From NCBI GenBank assembly GCA_039908285.1, contig JAMOBE010000052.1, forward strand, positions 1 through 25,691: a DNA stretch of 25,691 bases. The letters are read 5' to 3'. The notes below the pieces were generated by a model. It had not been told where the DNA came from. It ran no database searches and saw nothing but the letters and a program-made list of their open reading frames with translations. Made by a program: the position numbers and the translations under genes. Source of the DNA: JAMOBE01 sp039908285 (lineage in GTDB: Bacteria > Pseudomonadota > Alphaproteobacteria > Rhodospirillales > Rhodospirillaceae). Positions 6,563 to 14,350 of the stretch are shown piece by piece (the stretch's first letter is position 1; each line of letters begins with the position of its first letter).

Positions 6563-8040
6563 CGACCACAAACGACATTCGCCAAGCCATCATCAAGGCA
6601 CTGCCGATCGAGACATCGAATTTCGGCCACGCGCCCCAACTCGAGCACATTTACGTCCCCATGGCGCATTTGAAGGCTTTGCGCCTGGACTGCGCTCTGG
6701 TGGTGGGGGGGCGCGGTACGGGCAAGTCGTTCTGGACCGCGGCGTTGGATTCTTCTCAGCTACGTGGCGCGCTGGGAAAAGACGTGGGCGAACTGGAACG
6801 AACCGAGGTGAGGATCGGATATTCTGGGGCTCCCAATATCAAACTCTATCCCGATCCCGACACTTTCAAATCTTTGATAACTGAAGAGGTCGCTCCTTAT
6901 GACATCTGGCGTGCCGTCACCGCCCGCTGGCTGAGAGACATAACCGGAGAGATTGTACCAGCCAAAGATTGGAAGGATACGGTCGCTTGGGTTCGAAATC
7001 AGCCGGAGAAATTTGCCAGACTGGCTGAAAACGCCAATGCAACTATGCAACAGCGCGGCGAATATGGCTTGATCGTTTTTGATGCTCTCGACCGCCTGAG
7101 TTCGAATTGGGTCGAGATGGATCGTATCGTGCGTGATCTTCTTCGGCTCTTGTTGTGGCTAAAGCCTTTTTCATGTCTGCACGGCAAGGTCTTCCTACGG
7201 GAGGACCAGTCCGGTGATAGGGTCACGAATTTTACCGACGCGTCAAAGCTTGTTTCGACTCGTGCCGACCTTGCATGGGCTCCCCACGACCTGCACGGTC
7301 TGTTGTGGCAGATGCTGTGCAATGCGCAGGAGCCGCACGGGAGCATATTGCGGGAGATCTACGAGGAGTGCGTCGGAGTGAATCCGAAGGTGCGGGACGG
7401 TAAGTACTTCCTCAGTGACGAGGTCAAGCGGGAGGGTGGCCAACAGCGCAAACTGTTCGAGGCGCTGGCCGGGCCCTGGATGGGCCCCGACCGCCGTCGC
7501 GGTGTGCCCTACGTGTGGTCGGTCAGCCATCTGGCCGATGGGAAGCAACGGACCTCGCCCCGGTCCTTTCTTGCCGCGATCCGCAAGGCGGCGGAGGATT
7601 CGTCGAGGTACACCGCCCATGAGTTTGCCCTGCATTACGAGAGCATCAAGCGAGGTGTGCAAGAGGCATCGAAAATCCGTGTTGATGAACTGGCGGAGGA
7701 TTATCCGTGGGTCAATGCGTTCGTGAAGCCTCTGCAAGGGCTTAGTGTACCGTGTGAATTCGCGGCTCTCGAAGACCGATGGCGTGACGCCTTTCCGGGC
7801 GGGCCTCTTTCGCTTTCGCAGGGGGGACTGCCTCCGCCGAATGCCGCGCGTGGGTGGCAGGGAGTTTGCGACGACCTCGTGCGGCTTGGTATCCTGGAAA
7901 TCAGAACAGACCGCCGGATCAATATGCCAGACCTGTTCCGGGTCGCCTTCGGCCTTGGCCGCAGAGGTGGCATCAAAACAGTCCGATTAACCAAGACAGG
8001 CGCGTGCTGTCGGCAAGACGTCCCGCCGCCCGGCCCATAG
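6559..8040 (+). CDS. P-loop ATPase, third gene of accessory cassette
   Basis: The 493-residue product is a P-loop NTPase. Walker A is GGRGTGKS at 50-57 with K56. The Walker B strand is GLIVFDALDRLS with D175 and D178. A segment KVFLREDQ (210-217) sits where STAND/AAA-like ATPases have a sensor strand. The C-terminal third (about 400-480) includes WQGVCDDLVRLGILEIR and may be a winged helix; this is inference. No nuclease, TIR or protease motif is visible. The ATG overlaps the upstream stop (ATGA). Part of the gene (about 6780-7250) is clearly less GC-rich than the suf and pnt genes, a sign of separate ancestry. Likely partner of the two preceding proteins, perhaps as sensor or regulator. Confidence 0.82.
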   Translation: MTTTNDIRQAIIKALPIETSNFGHAPQLEHIYVPMAHLKALRLDCALVVGGRGTGKSFWTAALDSSQLRGALGKDVGELERTEVRIGYSGAPNIKLYPDPDTFKSLITEEVAPYDIWRAVTARWLRDITGEIVPAKDWKDTVAWVRNQPEKFARLAENANATMQQRGEYGLIVFDALDRLSSNWVEMDRIVRDLLRLLLWLKPFSCLHGKVFLREDQSGDRVTNFTDASKLVSTRADLAWAPHDLHGLLWQMLCNAQEPHGSILREIYEECVGVNPKVRDGKYFLSDEVKREGGQQRKLFEALAGPWMGPDRRRGVPYVWSVSHLADGKQRTSPRSFLAAIRKAAEDSSRYTAHEFALHYESIKRGVQEASKIRVDELAEDYPWVNAFVKPLQGLSVPCEFAALEDRWRDAFPGGPLSLSQGGLPPPNAARGWQGVCDDLVRLGILEIRTDRRINMPDLFRVAFGLGRRGGIKTVRLTKTGACCRQDVPPPGP

Positions 8041-8061
8041 TGAGAACCTCTGTTATCCGAT

Positions 8062-8340
8062 ATGCCGGCGGCGAAGGAGTGTTCGGGGATTATTCAGTTG
8101 ACCGATATTTTCGCCCTCTCTGGCCTTGCCGTCGTCTGGTTGGGGACCATGGCGGTGGCGGTGGTGCTGTGGCGGCGGTACCGGCTCGGGGTGTTCAGGC
8201 TGGATGCCGCGCTGGATGCGCCGATGCCCCGGTATTCCCGTCTCGACATTGTCCTCGGGGCCGCGGGGACGGTGGCGGTTCTCGTCGGGGTCGCCATGCT
8301 GCTGCTGGAGCGGGGGGCCAACCCGTTGCCGGGGGCTTGA
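8062..8340 (+). CDS. Small two-helix membrane protein of unknown function
   Basis: The 92-residue product has two hydrophobic helices, about residues 15-37 (IFALSGLAVVWLGTMAVAVV) and 64-82 (VLGAAGTVAVLVGVAMLLLE), separated by a polar loop with RRYRLG. The family is not recognised. The start is uncertain because no ribosome site precedes the ATG at 8062; coding potential is supported by the membrane-like pattern and GC-rich third positions. It begins 21 nt after the accessory cassette and could be its last gene or belong with the following membrane protein. Confidence 0.55.
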   Translation: MPAAKECSGIIQLTDIFALSGLAVVWLGTMAVAVVLWRRYRLGVFRLDAALDAPMPRYSRLDIVLGAAGTVAVLVGVAMLLLERGANPLPGA

Positions 8341-8365
8341 CCGGCGGGGTGTGTCCCTGTATTGT
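8337..8365 (+). promoter_or_regulatory. Possible sigma-70-type promoter for the DUF4337 gene
   Basis: TTGACC at 8337-8342 and TATTGT at 8360-8365 are separated by 17 nt, close to the housekeeping consensus. They lie about 50 nt upstream of the chosen start at 8419, and the -35 overlaps the end of the preceding gene. The match is by eye only. Confidence 0.45.
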
Positions 8366-8418
8366 TCTCCCGCATCGAGATGGTGCGAGTTTGGGGAAGG
8401 GAAGGGGAGGGACGGGCC

Positions 8419-9012
8419 ATGGGCGCTCACGAAATGCACGAAACCCACGAGCTTATCCATGAGGCGGCCCACCACCACAACAGCCGGCGGATCGCCATCC
8501 TGATATCCATTCTGGCGGCGCTGCTGGCCATTTCGGAAATGGGCGGCAAGAGCGCCCAGAACACCTCCCTGTCCAGCAACATCACCGCCAGCAATCTGTG
8601 GGCGTTCTATCAGGCGAAGACGATCCGCATGACCGTCATGCGCACCGCCGCCGAGAGCCTGGATGCCTCCCGGCCGGAAAGCCTGCCCCCGGGGCGGGTC
8701 GAGGCCCTGGACAGACAGATCGCCGCCTGGCGGAGCACCGCCGAGCGCTATGAGTCGGACCCGGAAAAGGGAGAAGGGCGCAAGGAACTGTCGGCCCGCG
8801 CCCGCGAGGCGGAGGCCGAGCGTGACAGGGCGCTGGGCGCCTATCACCTGTTCGAATACGGCTCCGCCGCCTTCCAACTGGCCATCGTGATGGCCTCGGC
8901 CTCGCTGGTGTCCGAGGTGGCCGCCCTGGCCTTCGCCGCCGCCGGCCTCGGCGTCGTCGGCCTGCTCCTCAGCCTGGTGGCCTGGCTGGCCCCGACGCTG
9001 GTGCACCTCTGA
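8419..9012 (+). CDS. DUF4337 family membrane protein
   Basis: The 197-residue product matches the DUF4337 layout. A His-rich N-terminus (HEMHETHELIHEAAHHH) precedes a first membrane helix (RRIAILISILAALLAIS, about 23-40). Next comes the family motif NLWAFYQAKTIRMTVMRTAAE. An Arg/Glu-rich coiled-coil segment runs to about residue 140. Two C-terminal membrane helices follow (AFQLAIVMASASLVSEVAAL and GLGVVGLLLSLVAWLAP). Function is unknown. The ATG at 8419 was chosen over an in-frame ATG at 8362 because a ribosome site (GGGAAGGGGAGGGA) directly precedes it and conserved sequence starts there. It lies upstream of, but probably separate from, the pnt operon. Confidence 0.85.
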   Translation: MGAHEMHETHELIHEAAHHHNSRRIAILISILAALLAISEMGGKSAQNTSLSSNITASNLWAFYQAKTIRMTVMRTAAESLDASRPESLPPGRVEALDRQIAAWRSTAERYESDPEKGEGRKELSARAREAEAERDRALGAYHLFEYGSAAFQLAIVMASASLVSEVAALAFAAAGLGVVGLLLSLVAWLAPTLVHL

Positions 9013-9026
9013 CGCGGTTTCGGTCG

Positions 9027-9048
9027 GGTTGAGGATCGCATCTCAACC
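9027..9048 (+). terminator. Hairpin after the DUF4337 gene, possible terminator
   Basis: GGTTGAG at 9027-9033 pairs with CTCAACC at 9042-9048 across an 8-nt loop. Only a short T-run (GTTT) follows, a few bases downstream, so termination would be weak. The hairpin lies 15 nt after a stop codon and before a possible pnt promoter, which fits the role. Confidence 0.35.
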
Positions 9049-9062
9049 GCACGTTTCAAGCC

Positions 9063-9091
9063 TTGGCCTGGAACCGGGGTCGTGCTACGCT
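9063..9091 (+). promoter_or_regulatory. Possible promoter of the pnt operon
   Basis: TTGGCC at 9063-9068 and TACGCT at 9086-9091 are spaced by 17 nt. The -10 is preceded by TGC, a common alphaproteobacterial form. It lies about 65 nt upstream of the pntAA start. By-eye match only. Confidence 0.4.
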
Positions 9092-9156
9092 GGCTGCCGC
9101 CGTCATGTCGGCGAGACAGGACGATGGGCGCCGACCAGCAGAGGGGAACCCGTCCC

Positions 9157-10302
9157 ATGCAGATTGCCATTCCCAAGGAGCGACGCGCCTTTGAGTTGCG
9201 GGTGGCGGCGTCCCCCGACACGGTGAAGAGGTTCACGGGACTCGGGGTCGATGTCGTGGTCGAGACGGGGGCCGGCGATGCCTCCAGCCTCACCGACGAA
9301 AGCTTCCGGGCGGCCGGGGCGACCATCGCCCCCGACGCGGCGGCGGCCTTGAAGGATGCCGACATCGTGCTGAAGGTGCAGCGGCCGCTGACCGCGGCCG
9401 AGGGCAGCGACGAGATCGCCCTGATGAAGCGGGGCGCCGTCCTGATCGCCGGGCTGTCGGCCCTGATGAACCGCGAGGACGTGCAGCGCTATGCCGAGGC
9501 CGGGCTCACCGCCTTCGCCATGGAGCTGATGCCGCGCATCTCCCGCGCCCAGGGCATGGACATCCTGTCGTCTCAGAGCAACCTGGCCGGTTACAAGGCG
9601 GTGGTCGATGCGGCGGCGGTGTTCAACCGGGCCATGCCGATGATGATGACCGCGGCCGGCACGATCCCGCCGGCCCGGGTGCTGGTCATCGGCGCCGGCG
9701 TGGCCGGGCTGCAGGCCATCGCCACGGCGAGGCGACTCGGGGCCGTGGTCCATGCCTTCGACGTGCGTCCGGCGGTGAAGGAACAGGTGGAGTCCCTCGG
9801 CGCGAAGTTCGTCGTCGTGGACGAGGCGGCGATGAAGGGCGCCGAGACCGCCGGCGGCTATGCCCGGGAGATGGCTGAGGACTTCCGCGCCAAGCAGGCG
9901 GCGGCCATCCACGAGCAGCTCAGGAAGACCGACATCGTCATCACCACCGCCCTGATCCCCGGCAAGCCGGCCCCGGTGCTCATCACCGAGGACATGGTCC
10001 GCGACATGCGGACCGGATCGATCATCGTCGACCTGGCGGTGGAAATGGGCGGCAACTGCCCGCTGTCGGAGTTCGGGCGGACGGTGGTGAAGCACGGGGT
10101 GACCCTCATCGGCCCGGCCAACCTGCCCTCCTCCATCGCCCAGGACGCCAGCGTCCTGTTCGCGAGGAATCTGTACAATTTCATAAGCCCCTTCGTGGAC
10201 AAGGGGACCCGGACCCTGGCCCTCGACTGGGCCGACGAGTGCGTCAAGGGCACCTGCGTCACCCACGACGGCCGGGTGGTTCACCCCGCCCTGATGACGT
10301 GA
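9157..10302 (+). CDS. pntAA: NAD(P) transhydrogenase subunit alpha part 1 (PntAA)
   Basis: The 381-residue product is domain I of the proton-translocating transhydrogenase, the soluble NAD(H)-binding subunit. It starts MQIAIPKERRAFELRVAASP, as in alanine dehydrogenase/transhydrogenase relatives. The dinucleotide-binding motif is VLVIGAGVAGLQAIATARRLG with the GxGxxG at 179-184, and an acidic residue follows in HAFDVRP. The sequence SRAQGMDILSSQSNLAGYKA also fits the family. Length and separation from the membrane part match the R. rubrum three-subunit form rather than the fused PntA of E. coli. The ATG at 9157 has ribosome site GAGGGGAA; ATGs at 9124 and 9082 lie upstream but outside the conserved protein. 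Confidence 0.95.
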   Translation: MQIAIPKERRAFELRVAASPDTVKRFTGLGVDVVVETGAGDASSLTDESFRAAGATIAPDAAAALKDADIVLKVQRPLTAAEGSDEIALMKRGAVLIAGLSALMNREDVQRYAEAGLTAFAMELMPRISRAQGMDILSSQSNLAGYKAVVDAAAVFNRAMPMMMTAAGTIPPARVLVIGAGVAGLQAIATARRLGAVVHAFDVRPAVKEQVESLGAKFVVVDEAAMKGAETAGGYAREMAEDFRAKQAAAIHEQLRKTDIVITTALIPGKPAPVLITEDMVRDMRTGSIIVDLAVEMGGNCPLSEFGRTVVKHGVTLIGPANLPSSIAQDASVLFARNLYNFISPFVDKGTRTLALDWADECVKGTCVTHDGRVVHPALMT

Positions 10303-10321
10303 CCAGGGAAGGAGGACGGTG

Positions 10322-10750
10322 ATGGATCGGATCATTCAGGGAGCGAACCGCCTCGCCGAGCAGGCCCAGGCCATGGCGGAGAACGCGAGGGTCCTGGCCC
10401 GGGATGCGGCGGAGGTGGCGGCGGAGGTGGCCCAGCAGTCGGCACAGGCCGGCGGCGGCCATGCCGAGGGGACGTTCCTCGGCCTGTTCACCGTGTTCGT
10501 GCTGGCGGTGTTCGTCGGCTACTACGTGGTCTGGCGGGTGACGCCGGCGCTCCACTCGCCGCTGATGGCGGTGACCAACGCCATTTCCTCGGTGATCATC
10601 GTCGGCGCTCTGCTGGCGGCCGGGCCTCTGGGCTTTACCGGAGCGAAGACCCTCGGGTTCTTCGCCGTGGTCCTCGCCTCGGTCAACATCTTCGGCGGCT
10701 TCATCGTCACCCAGCGGATGCTGGCCATGTTCCGGAAAAAGAACAGGTAG
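10322..10750 (+). CDS. pntAB: NAD(P) transhydrogenase subunit alpha part 2 (PntAB)
   Basis: The 142-residue inner-membrane subunit contributes the alpha half of proton-translocating domain II. Three hydrophobic helices are visible: about residues 56-76, 83-105 (LMAVTNAISSVIIVGALLAA) and 112-135. The first 50 residues form an Ala/Glu/Gln-rich helix that is longer than strictly needed. The ATG at 10322 is preceded by AAGGAGG at 10309-10315; a GTG one codon upstream is possible. It sits 19 nt after pntAA and 14 nt before pntB. Confidence 0.93.
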   Translation: MDRIIQGANRLAEQAQAMAENARVLARDAAEVAAEVAQQSAQAGGGHAEGTFLGLFTVFVLAVFVGYYVVWRVTPALHSPLMAVTNAISSVIIVGALLAAGPLGFTGAKTLGFFAVVLASVNIFGGFIVTQRMLAMFRKKNR

Positions 10751-10764
10751 GAAAGGGCGCTCCC

Positions 10765-12165
10765 ATGACGGCTGCAAACATGACCGGCCTCGCCTATCTG
10801 ATCGCCTCCGTCTGCTTCATCATGGCGTTGCGCGGGCTGTCGAGTCCTGAGTCGGCGCGCCAGGGCAACACGCTCGGCATCGTCGGCATGGCCATCGCCA
10901 TCCTCACCACCCTGGCTTCGCCGGTGGTGGCGGACTACACCTGGATCGTCATCGCCATCGTCATCGGCGGCGGTGCCGGCACCGTCATCGCCAGGAAGAT
11001 CCAGATGACCGCCCTGCCTCAGCTGGTGGCGGCCTTTCACAGCCTGGTGGGCCTGGCCGCCGTCCTGGTGGCGACGGCGGCGCTGCTGACGCCGGAAGCC
11101 TATGGCATCGGCGCGGTGGGGAGCATCCACGCTGGCAGCCTGATCGAGATGTCCCTCGGCACGGCGGTGGGCGCCATCACCTTTTCCGGCTCCGTCATCG
11201 CCTTCGGCAAGCTCCAGGGCCTGGTCTCCGGCGCTCCGGTGGTGTTCCGGATGCAGCACCATCTGAACGCCGTGCTGGCGGGGCTTCTGCTGCTGTTGAT
11301 CGTCCTGTTCGCGGTGTCCGAGTCGCATACCGTCTTCTTCCTGATGACGGCGCTCGCCTTTACGCTGGGCTTCCTCATCATCGTTCCCATCGGCGGCGCC
11401 GACATGCCGGTGGTGATTTCCATGCTCAACTCCTACTCGGGCTGGGCGGCGGCGGGCATCGGCTTTACCCTGGGCAACAGCCTGCTGATCGTCACCGGGG
11501 CGCTGGTGGGGTCGTCTGGCGCCATCCTGTCCTACATCATGTGCAAGGGGATGAACCGCTCCATCGTCAACGTCATTCTGGGCGGCTTCGGCGGCGAGAC
11601 GGCGGGCAGCGGCGGACCGGCGGCGAGCGGCGACCGGGCGGTGAAGGCGGGCTCGGCCGACGACGCGGCCTTCATCATGAAGAACGCGTCCAAGGTGATC
11701 ATCGTCCCCGGCTATGGCATGGCGGTGGCCCAGGCCCAGCATGCCCTGCGCGAGATGGCGGATGTCCTGAAGAAAGAGGGGGTGGGCGTCCGCTACGCCA
11801 TCCACCCGGTGGCGGGCCGCATGCCGGGGCACATGAACGTGCTGCTGGCCGAGGCCAACGTGCCCTATGACGACGTGTTCGAGCTGGAAGCGATCAACCA
11901 CGAGTTCGCAACCGCCGATGTCGCCTATGTGATCGGCGCCAACGACGTCACCAATCCGGCGGCCCGGACCGACCCGTCCAGCCCCATCTATGGCATGCCG
12001 ATCCTCGACGTCGACAAGGCGAAGACGGTGCTGTTCGTCAAGCGCTCCATGGCGTCGGGCTACGCCGGCGTCGACAACCCGCTGTTCTTCGGCGAGCACA
12101 CCATGATGCTGTTCGGCGACGCCAAGAAGATGACCGAGGAAATCGTCGGGGCGCTGAATGCGTAG
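10765..12165 (+). CDS. pntB: NAD(P) transhydrogenase subunit beta (PntB)
   Basis: The 466-residue product combines the beta half of membrane domain II (about nine hydrophobic segments in residues 1-260) with NADP(H)-binding domain III. Domain III shows VIIVPGYGMAVAQAQHALRE, then HPVAGRMPGHMNVLLAEANV, GANDVTNPAARTDPSSPIYG and KRSMASGYAGVDNPLF, all hallmark stretches of PntB. A Gly/Ala/Ser-rich linker joins the domains. Together with PntAA and PntAB it transfers hydride from NADH to NADP+ at the expense of the proton gradient. Completes the operon; no strong terminator seen directly after. Confidence 0.96.
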   Translation: MTAANMTGLAYLIASVCFIMALRGLSSPESARQGNTLGIVGMAIAILTTLASPVVADYTWIVIAIVIGGGAGTVIARKIQMTALPQLVAAFHSLVGLAAVLVATAALLTPEAYGIGAVGSIHAGSLIEMSLGTAVGAITFSGSVIAFGKLQGLVSGAPVVFRMQHHLNAVLAGLLLLLIVLFAVSESHTVFFLMTALAFTLGFLIIVPIGGADMPVVISMLNSYSGWAAAGIGFTLGNSLLIVTGALVGSSGAILSYIMCKGMNRSIVNVILGGFGGETAGSGGPAASGDRAVKAGSADDAAFIMKNASKVIIVPGYGMAVAQAQHALREMADVLKKEGVGVRYAIHPVAGRMPGHMNVLLAEANVPYDDVFELEAINHEFATADVAYVIGANDVTNPAARTDPSSPIYGMPILDVDKAKTVLFVKRSMASGYAGVDNPLFFGEHTMMLFGDAKKMTEEIVGALNA

Positions 12166-12358
12166 CCCACCGCCAGGGTGATCTTATAACGCGAACAGGC
12201 TCGGCATTTCCGAACGCGCCCAATGCACAGCCATTGCGCTAGTGCTACTATTTGGTTTTTTTCCCTGAAAAAGTATGGCATTAGACGCTCACGCGTGTGG
12301 ATGGCTCGATGGCCTTTCACGCGGTGTGGGTGTTTCCTTATGCCTGTGGTGGGGGGAA

Positions 12359-12913
12359 ATGAGTGATAACGCGACAGGGTTGTCGCAAGGGCTGTTGATG
12401 CGGCCGTCCCGTCCCTCGGACGCTGATTTCCTGGCCGCCTTGCACCGCTCGACCCGTGCCGATCTGTGGATGGTCGATGCGGAGCGGGACTTCATCGAGA
12501 CGCTGATCGAGCAGCAACAGAAGTTCCAGACGATCGGGTATGGCGACGCCTACCCCAACGCCTTGTACTTCGTGATCGAAAGACTGGGCGAGCGGGTCGG
12601 ACGTGTCGCCATCGATTTCGATTACGACGAGGTGCGGATCCTCGACATCGCGTTCATTCCGGCCGTCCATGGTCTTGGCTACGGAACCGCCATTTTGAGG
12701 GATTTGCAGGGGATTGCGACCAGGGTCGGCGCACCGCTGACGTTGAGCGTGATGCGCGGCAATGGGCGGGCCGCGCAATTCTATCTGGCACTGGGCTTCA
12801 AGGTGGCGCAGCGCCTGCCGCTCGTCGACGTGATGGTCTGGTTGCCATGGGAGGCGGGCGGTACGGGGGTACCCCCCGCAAGGTCCGGCGCATCGTCGGA
12901 GTTTTCAGGGTGA
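12359..12913 (+). CDS. GNAT-family N-acetyltransferase
   Basis: The 184-residue product has the GNAT fold pattern. An N-terminal LLMRPSRPSDADFLAALH strand-helix comes first. The central beta-4/acetyl-CoA-binding segment is ILDIAFIPAVHGLGYGTAIL, with HGLGYGTA as the R/Q-x-x-G-x-G/A motif. Near the end NGRAAQFYLALGFKV is the usual C-terminal signature of the family. The substrate is unknown. The ATG at 12359 follows GGGGGGAA; an in-frame ATG at 12275 would add 28 residues without family similarity. Its neighbour downstream is a tail-collar gene 22 nt away, and GNAT genes often accompany such genes, so it may modify a component of that surface or tail-like system. Confidence 0.85.
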   Translation: MSDNATGLSQGLLMRPSRPSDADFLAALHRSTRADLWMVDAERDFIETLIEQQQKFQTIGYGDAYPNALYFVIERLGERVGRVAIDFDYDEVRILDIAFIPAVHGLGYGTAILRDLQGIATRVGAPLTLSVMRGNGRAAQFYLALGFKVAQRLPLVDVMVWLPWEAGGTGVPPARSGASSEFSG

Positions 12914-12935
12914 ACTTGAGGAAAGGGAAAGAGTC

Positions 12936-13658
12936 ATGGAAGCATATATTGGTCAGATCGTTCCGTTCGCATTCAGCTGGGCACCCCAGGATACCCAGCC
13001 GTGCAATGGAGAGAGCTTGCCGGTCAACCAGTACCAGGCGCTGTTTAGCCTGATATCGACACTTTACGGGGGCAGCGGCACAACAAGCTTCAATGTTCCG
13101 GACCTCCGTGGACGGACGATGTTTGGGTATGGTCCCTACACGGGGCCCGAGGGGCAGGATATGTACAGTATCGCTGAAAAGGGCGGACGGTATGCCCTTA
13201 CCCGCTCGTCCGATGTCATCGCCCACACCCACGGGGCGGCCTTCTCGGCCTCGACCGGACAACAGAGCGTCACGATTCCGGGCAAGCCTGGCACACCCGC
13301 CACGCCGCCGAAACTGACCGCCGCTCAGTTGCAGGTCAATCCCGCCGCGGGAGCCACCAACACGCCCACCGCCACCAACACCACCATCAGCGGCAGCCCT
13401 GGCGGCAATGCAGGTGCGACCATGTGGAGCAGTTCGCTGGGCTCCACTCCCACCACCGTCAACGGCCTGACGGTTACCCTCGATCCCGGGTCAGCGGGAA
13501 CCCCGACCATCCCGGACAACACCGTGAACATCACCACGGTGACCGGGGGAACGGTGGCAGTGACCGGCACCGGCAGTGCGGCTGTGGATATCCGCAATCC
13601 GTACCTCGCGATCAATTTTGTCATCGTGACGAACGGTTACTATCCGTCGCGCCCGTGA
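12936..13658 (+). CDS. Phage tail-collar domain protein (MdpB/microcystin-dependent-like)
   Basis: The 240-residue product opens with a tail-collar domain: YIGQIVPFAFSWAPQDTQPC, then NGESLPVNQYQALFSLISTLYGG and the typical NVPDLRGRTMFGYG (about 1-70). The rest is a low-complexity Thr/Pro/Gly/Asn-rich fibre-like region. The end, AINFVIVTNGYYPSR, resembles the family's usual YLAINFIIALEGIFPSR-type ending. Such proteins derive from phage tail fibres and occur in non-prophage loci with GNAT and DUF6916-type genes. No other phage genes are present here, so this is not a prophage. A good ribosome site (GAGGAAAGGGAAAGAG) precedes the ATG. Confidence 0.88.
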   Translation: MEAYIGQIVPFAFSWAPQDTQPCNGESLPVNQYQALFSLISTLYGGSGTTSFNVPDLRGRTMFGYGPYTGPEGQDMYSIAEKGGRYALTRSSDVIAHTHGAAFSASTGQQSVTIPGKPGTPATPPKLTAAQLQVNPAAGATNTPTATNTTISGSPGGNAGATMWSSSLGSTPTTVNGLTVTLDPGSAGTPTIPDNTVNITTVTGGTVAVTGTGSAAVDIRNPYLAINFVIVTNGYYPSRP

Positions 13659-13692
13659 CGACGGCACTCTGGTAAGGAGCACACTCAAAAGG

Positions 13693-13722
13693 CCCTCTCC
13701 CACCTCTTTTGGGGGGAGAGGG
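13693..13722. repeat. REP-like palindrome between tail-collar and DUF6916 genes
   Basis: CCCTCTCCC and GGGAGAGGG form the stem arms around an ACCTCTTTTGGG centre. This is a solo copy of the repeat family found at both window ends. It lies 35 nt after a stop codon and could act as an mRNA-stabilising hairpin or weak terminator; no T-run follows. Confidence 0.65.
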
Positions 13723-13765
13723 TGCTCTTGTTCCTGATCAATTATTCAGCTCAGCGAGTTCCATC

Positions 13766-14086
13766 ATGATCGCCAATCTTCGTGCTGATGCGTTCGCTCC
13801 CCTGGTGGAGACGCTCTGCGAGTTGATCCCAGATGGTGGCTTCCCGATTCCCGTCACGGTGATCGAGGTGACCGAGAACCCGCGCGCCCTGCCGCCGCGC
13901 GCACCTTCGGGGCGCCGCGTGCCCTTTTCGGTTCTGCTGACCGGTCCGGCGGAGTCGGACTTCTCCAGCGGATCGTGTACCTTTCGCGCCAAGGACCGTC
14001 TCACGGTTGAGGGACTCCATGTCAACCGCATCGTCTCCCTGGATGGGGAAAACGACAAGGCCTGGTACCAGATCGTCTTCAATTGA
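13766..14086 (+). CDS. DUF6916 family protein
   Basis: The 106-residue product matches the small DUF6916 family. It has an N-terminal DAFAPLVETLCEL region, VTVIEVTENPRA in the middle, and then PFSVLLTGPAESDFSSGSCT and WYQIVFN at the end, where the family usually reads PFSLLFRGP...YEAVFN. Function is unknown; members usually sit beside tail-collar (MdpB-like) genes, as here. The ATG at 13766 was chosen because an earlier in-frame ATG at 13709 lies inside the palindromic repeat. The ribosome site is weak (AGCGAG, 13752-13757). Confidence 0.78.
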   Translation: MIANLRADAFAPLVETLCELIPDGGFPIPVTVIEVTENPRALPPRAPSGRRVPFSVLLTGPAESDFSSGSCTFRAKDRLTVEGLHVNRIVSLDGENDKAWYQIVFN

Positions 14087-14090
14087 TGCC

Positions 14091-14113
14091 CTCTCCCCCC
14101 TCTTCCGGGGGGG
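14091..14113. repeat. REP-like C/G palindrome after DUF6916 gene
   Basis: CCCTCTCCCCCC, a TCTTCC centre and GGGGGGG form a hairpin starting 5 nt after the DUF6916 stop. It is a partial copy of the dispersed element; the adjacent TATCGTATGCAC has an inverted near-copy at 14421-14433. Confidence 0.55.
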
Positions 14114-14187
14114 TATCGTATGCACACAAGTCGGACAGACTGCGCTGTAGGAGTTTCGCTGTAGAAACTATCCGTTTCCCGCAAGTA

Positions 14188-14225
14188 AAGCCCTCCCCCT
14201 TGATGGGGGAGGGTTGGGTGAGGGT
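14188..14225. repeat. REP-like repeat, forward member of an inverted pair
   Basis: AAGCCCTCCCCC, TTGAT, GGGGGAGGG and then TTGGGTGAGGGT. Its reverse complement recurs at 14303-14350, so the pair could fold into a long stem or act as a BIME-like unit. Confidence 0.7.
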
Positions 14226-14302
14226 GAAGGTGAAGCACGTAGATTCATCGTTGTCCACCCAAGAATTCAGCTTTTGTGAGAACATACTACTGTCTGTGCG
14301 CG

Positions 14303-14350
14303 CCTCACCGCCACCCCCACCCAACCCTCCCCCATCGAGGGGGAGGGCTT
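14303..14350. repeat. REP-like repeat, inverted member of the pair
   Basis: It reads CCTCACC...CCCAACCCTCCCCC, ATCGA, GGGGGAGGGCTT, the inverse of 14188-14225. About 77 nt separate the two. A partial third copy of its right arm follows at 14383-14402. Confidence 0.7.

Noticed and set aside
12234..12279. Promoter or terminator in the T-rich stretch before the GNAT gene
   Set aside because: TTGGTT and TATGGC are 16 nt apart and a T-run precedes GAAAAA, but neither the promoter nor the hairpin match is good enough to list; the 193-nt gap otherwise shows nothing clear.
12936..14086. Prophage remnant
   Set aside because: Only a tail-collar protein and DUF6916 are phage-related; there is no integrase, terminase, capsid or att-like duplication around them.
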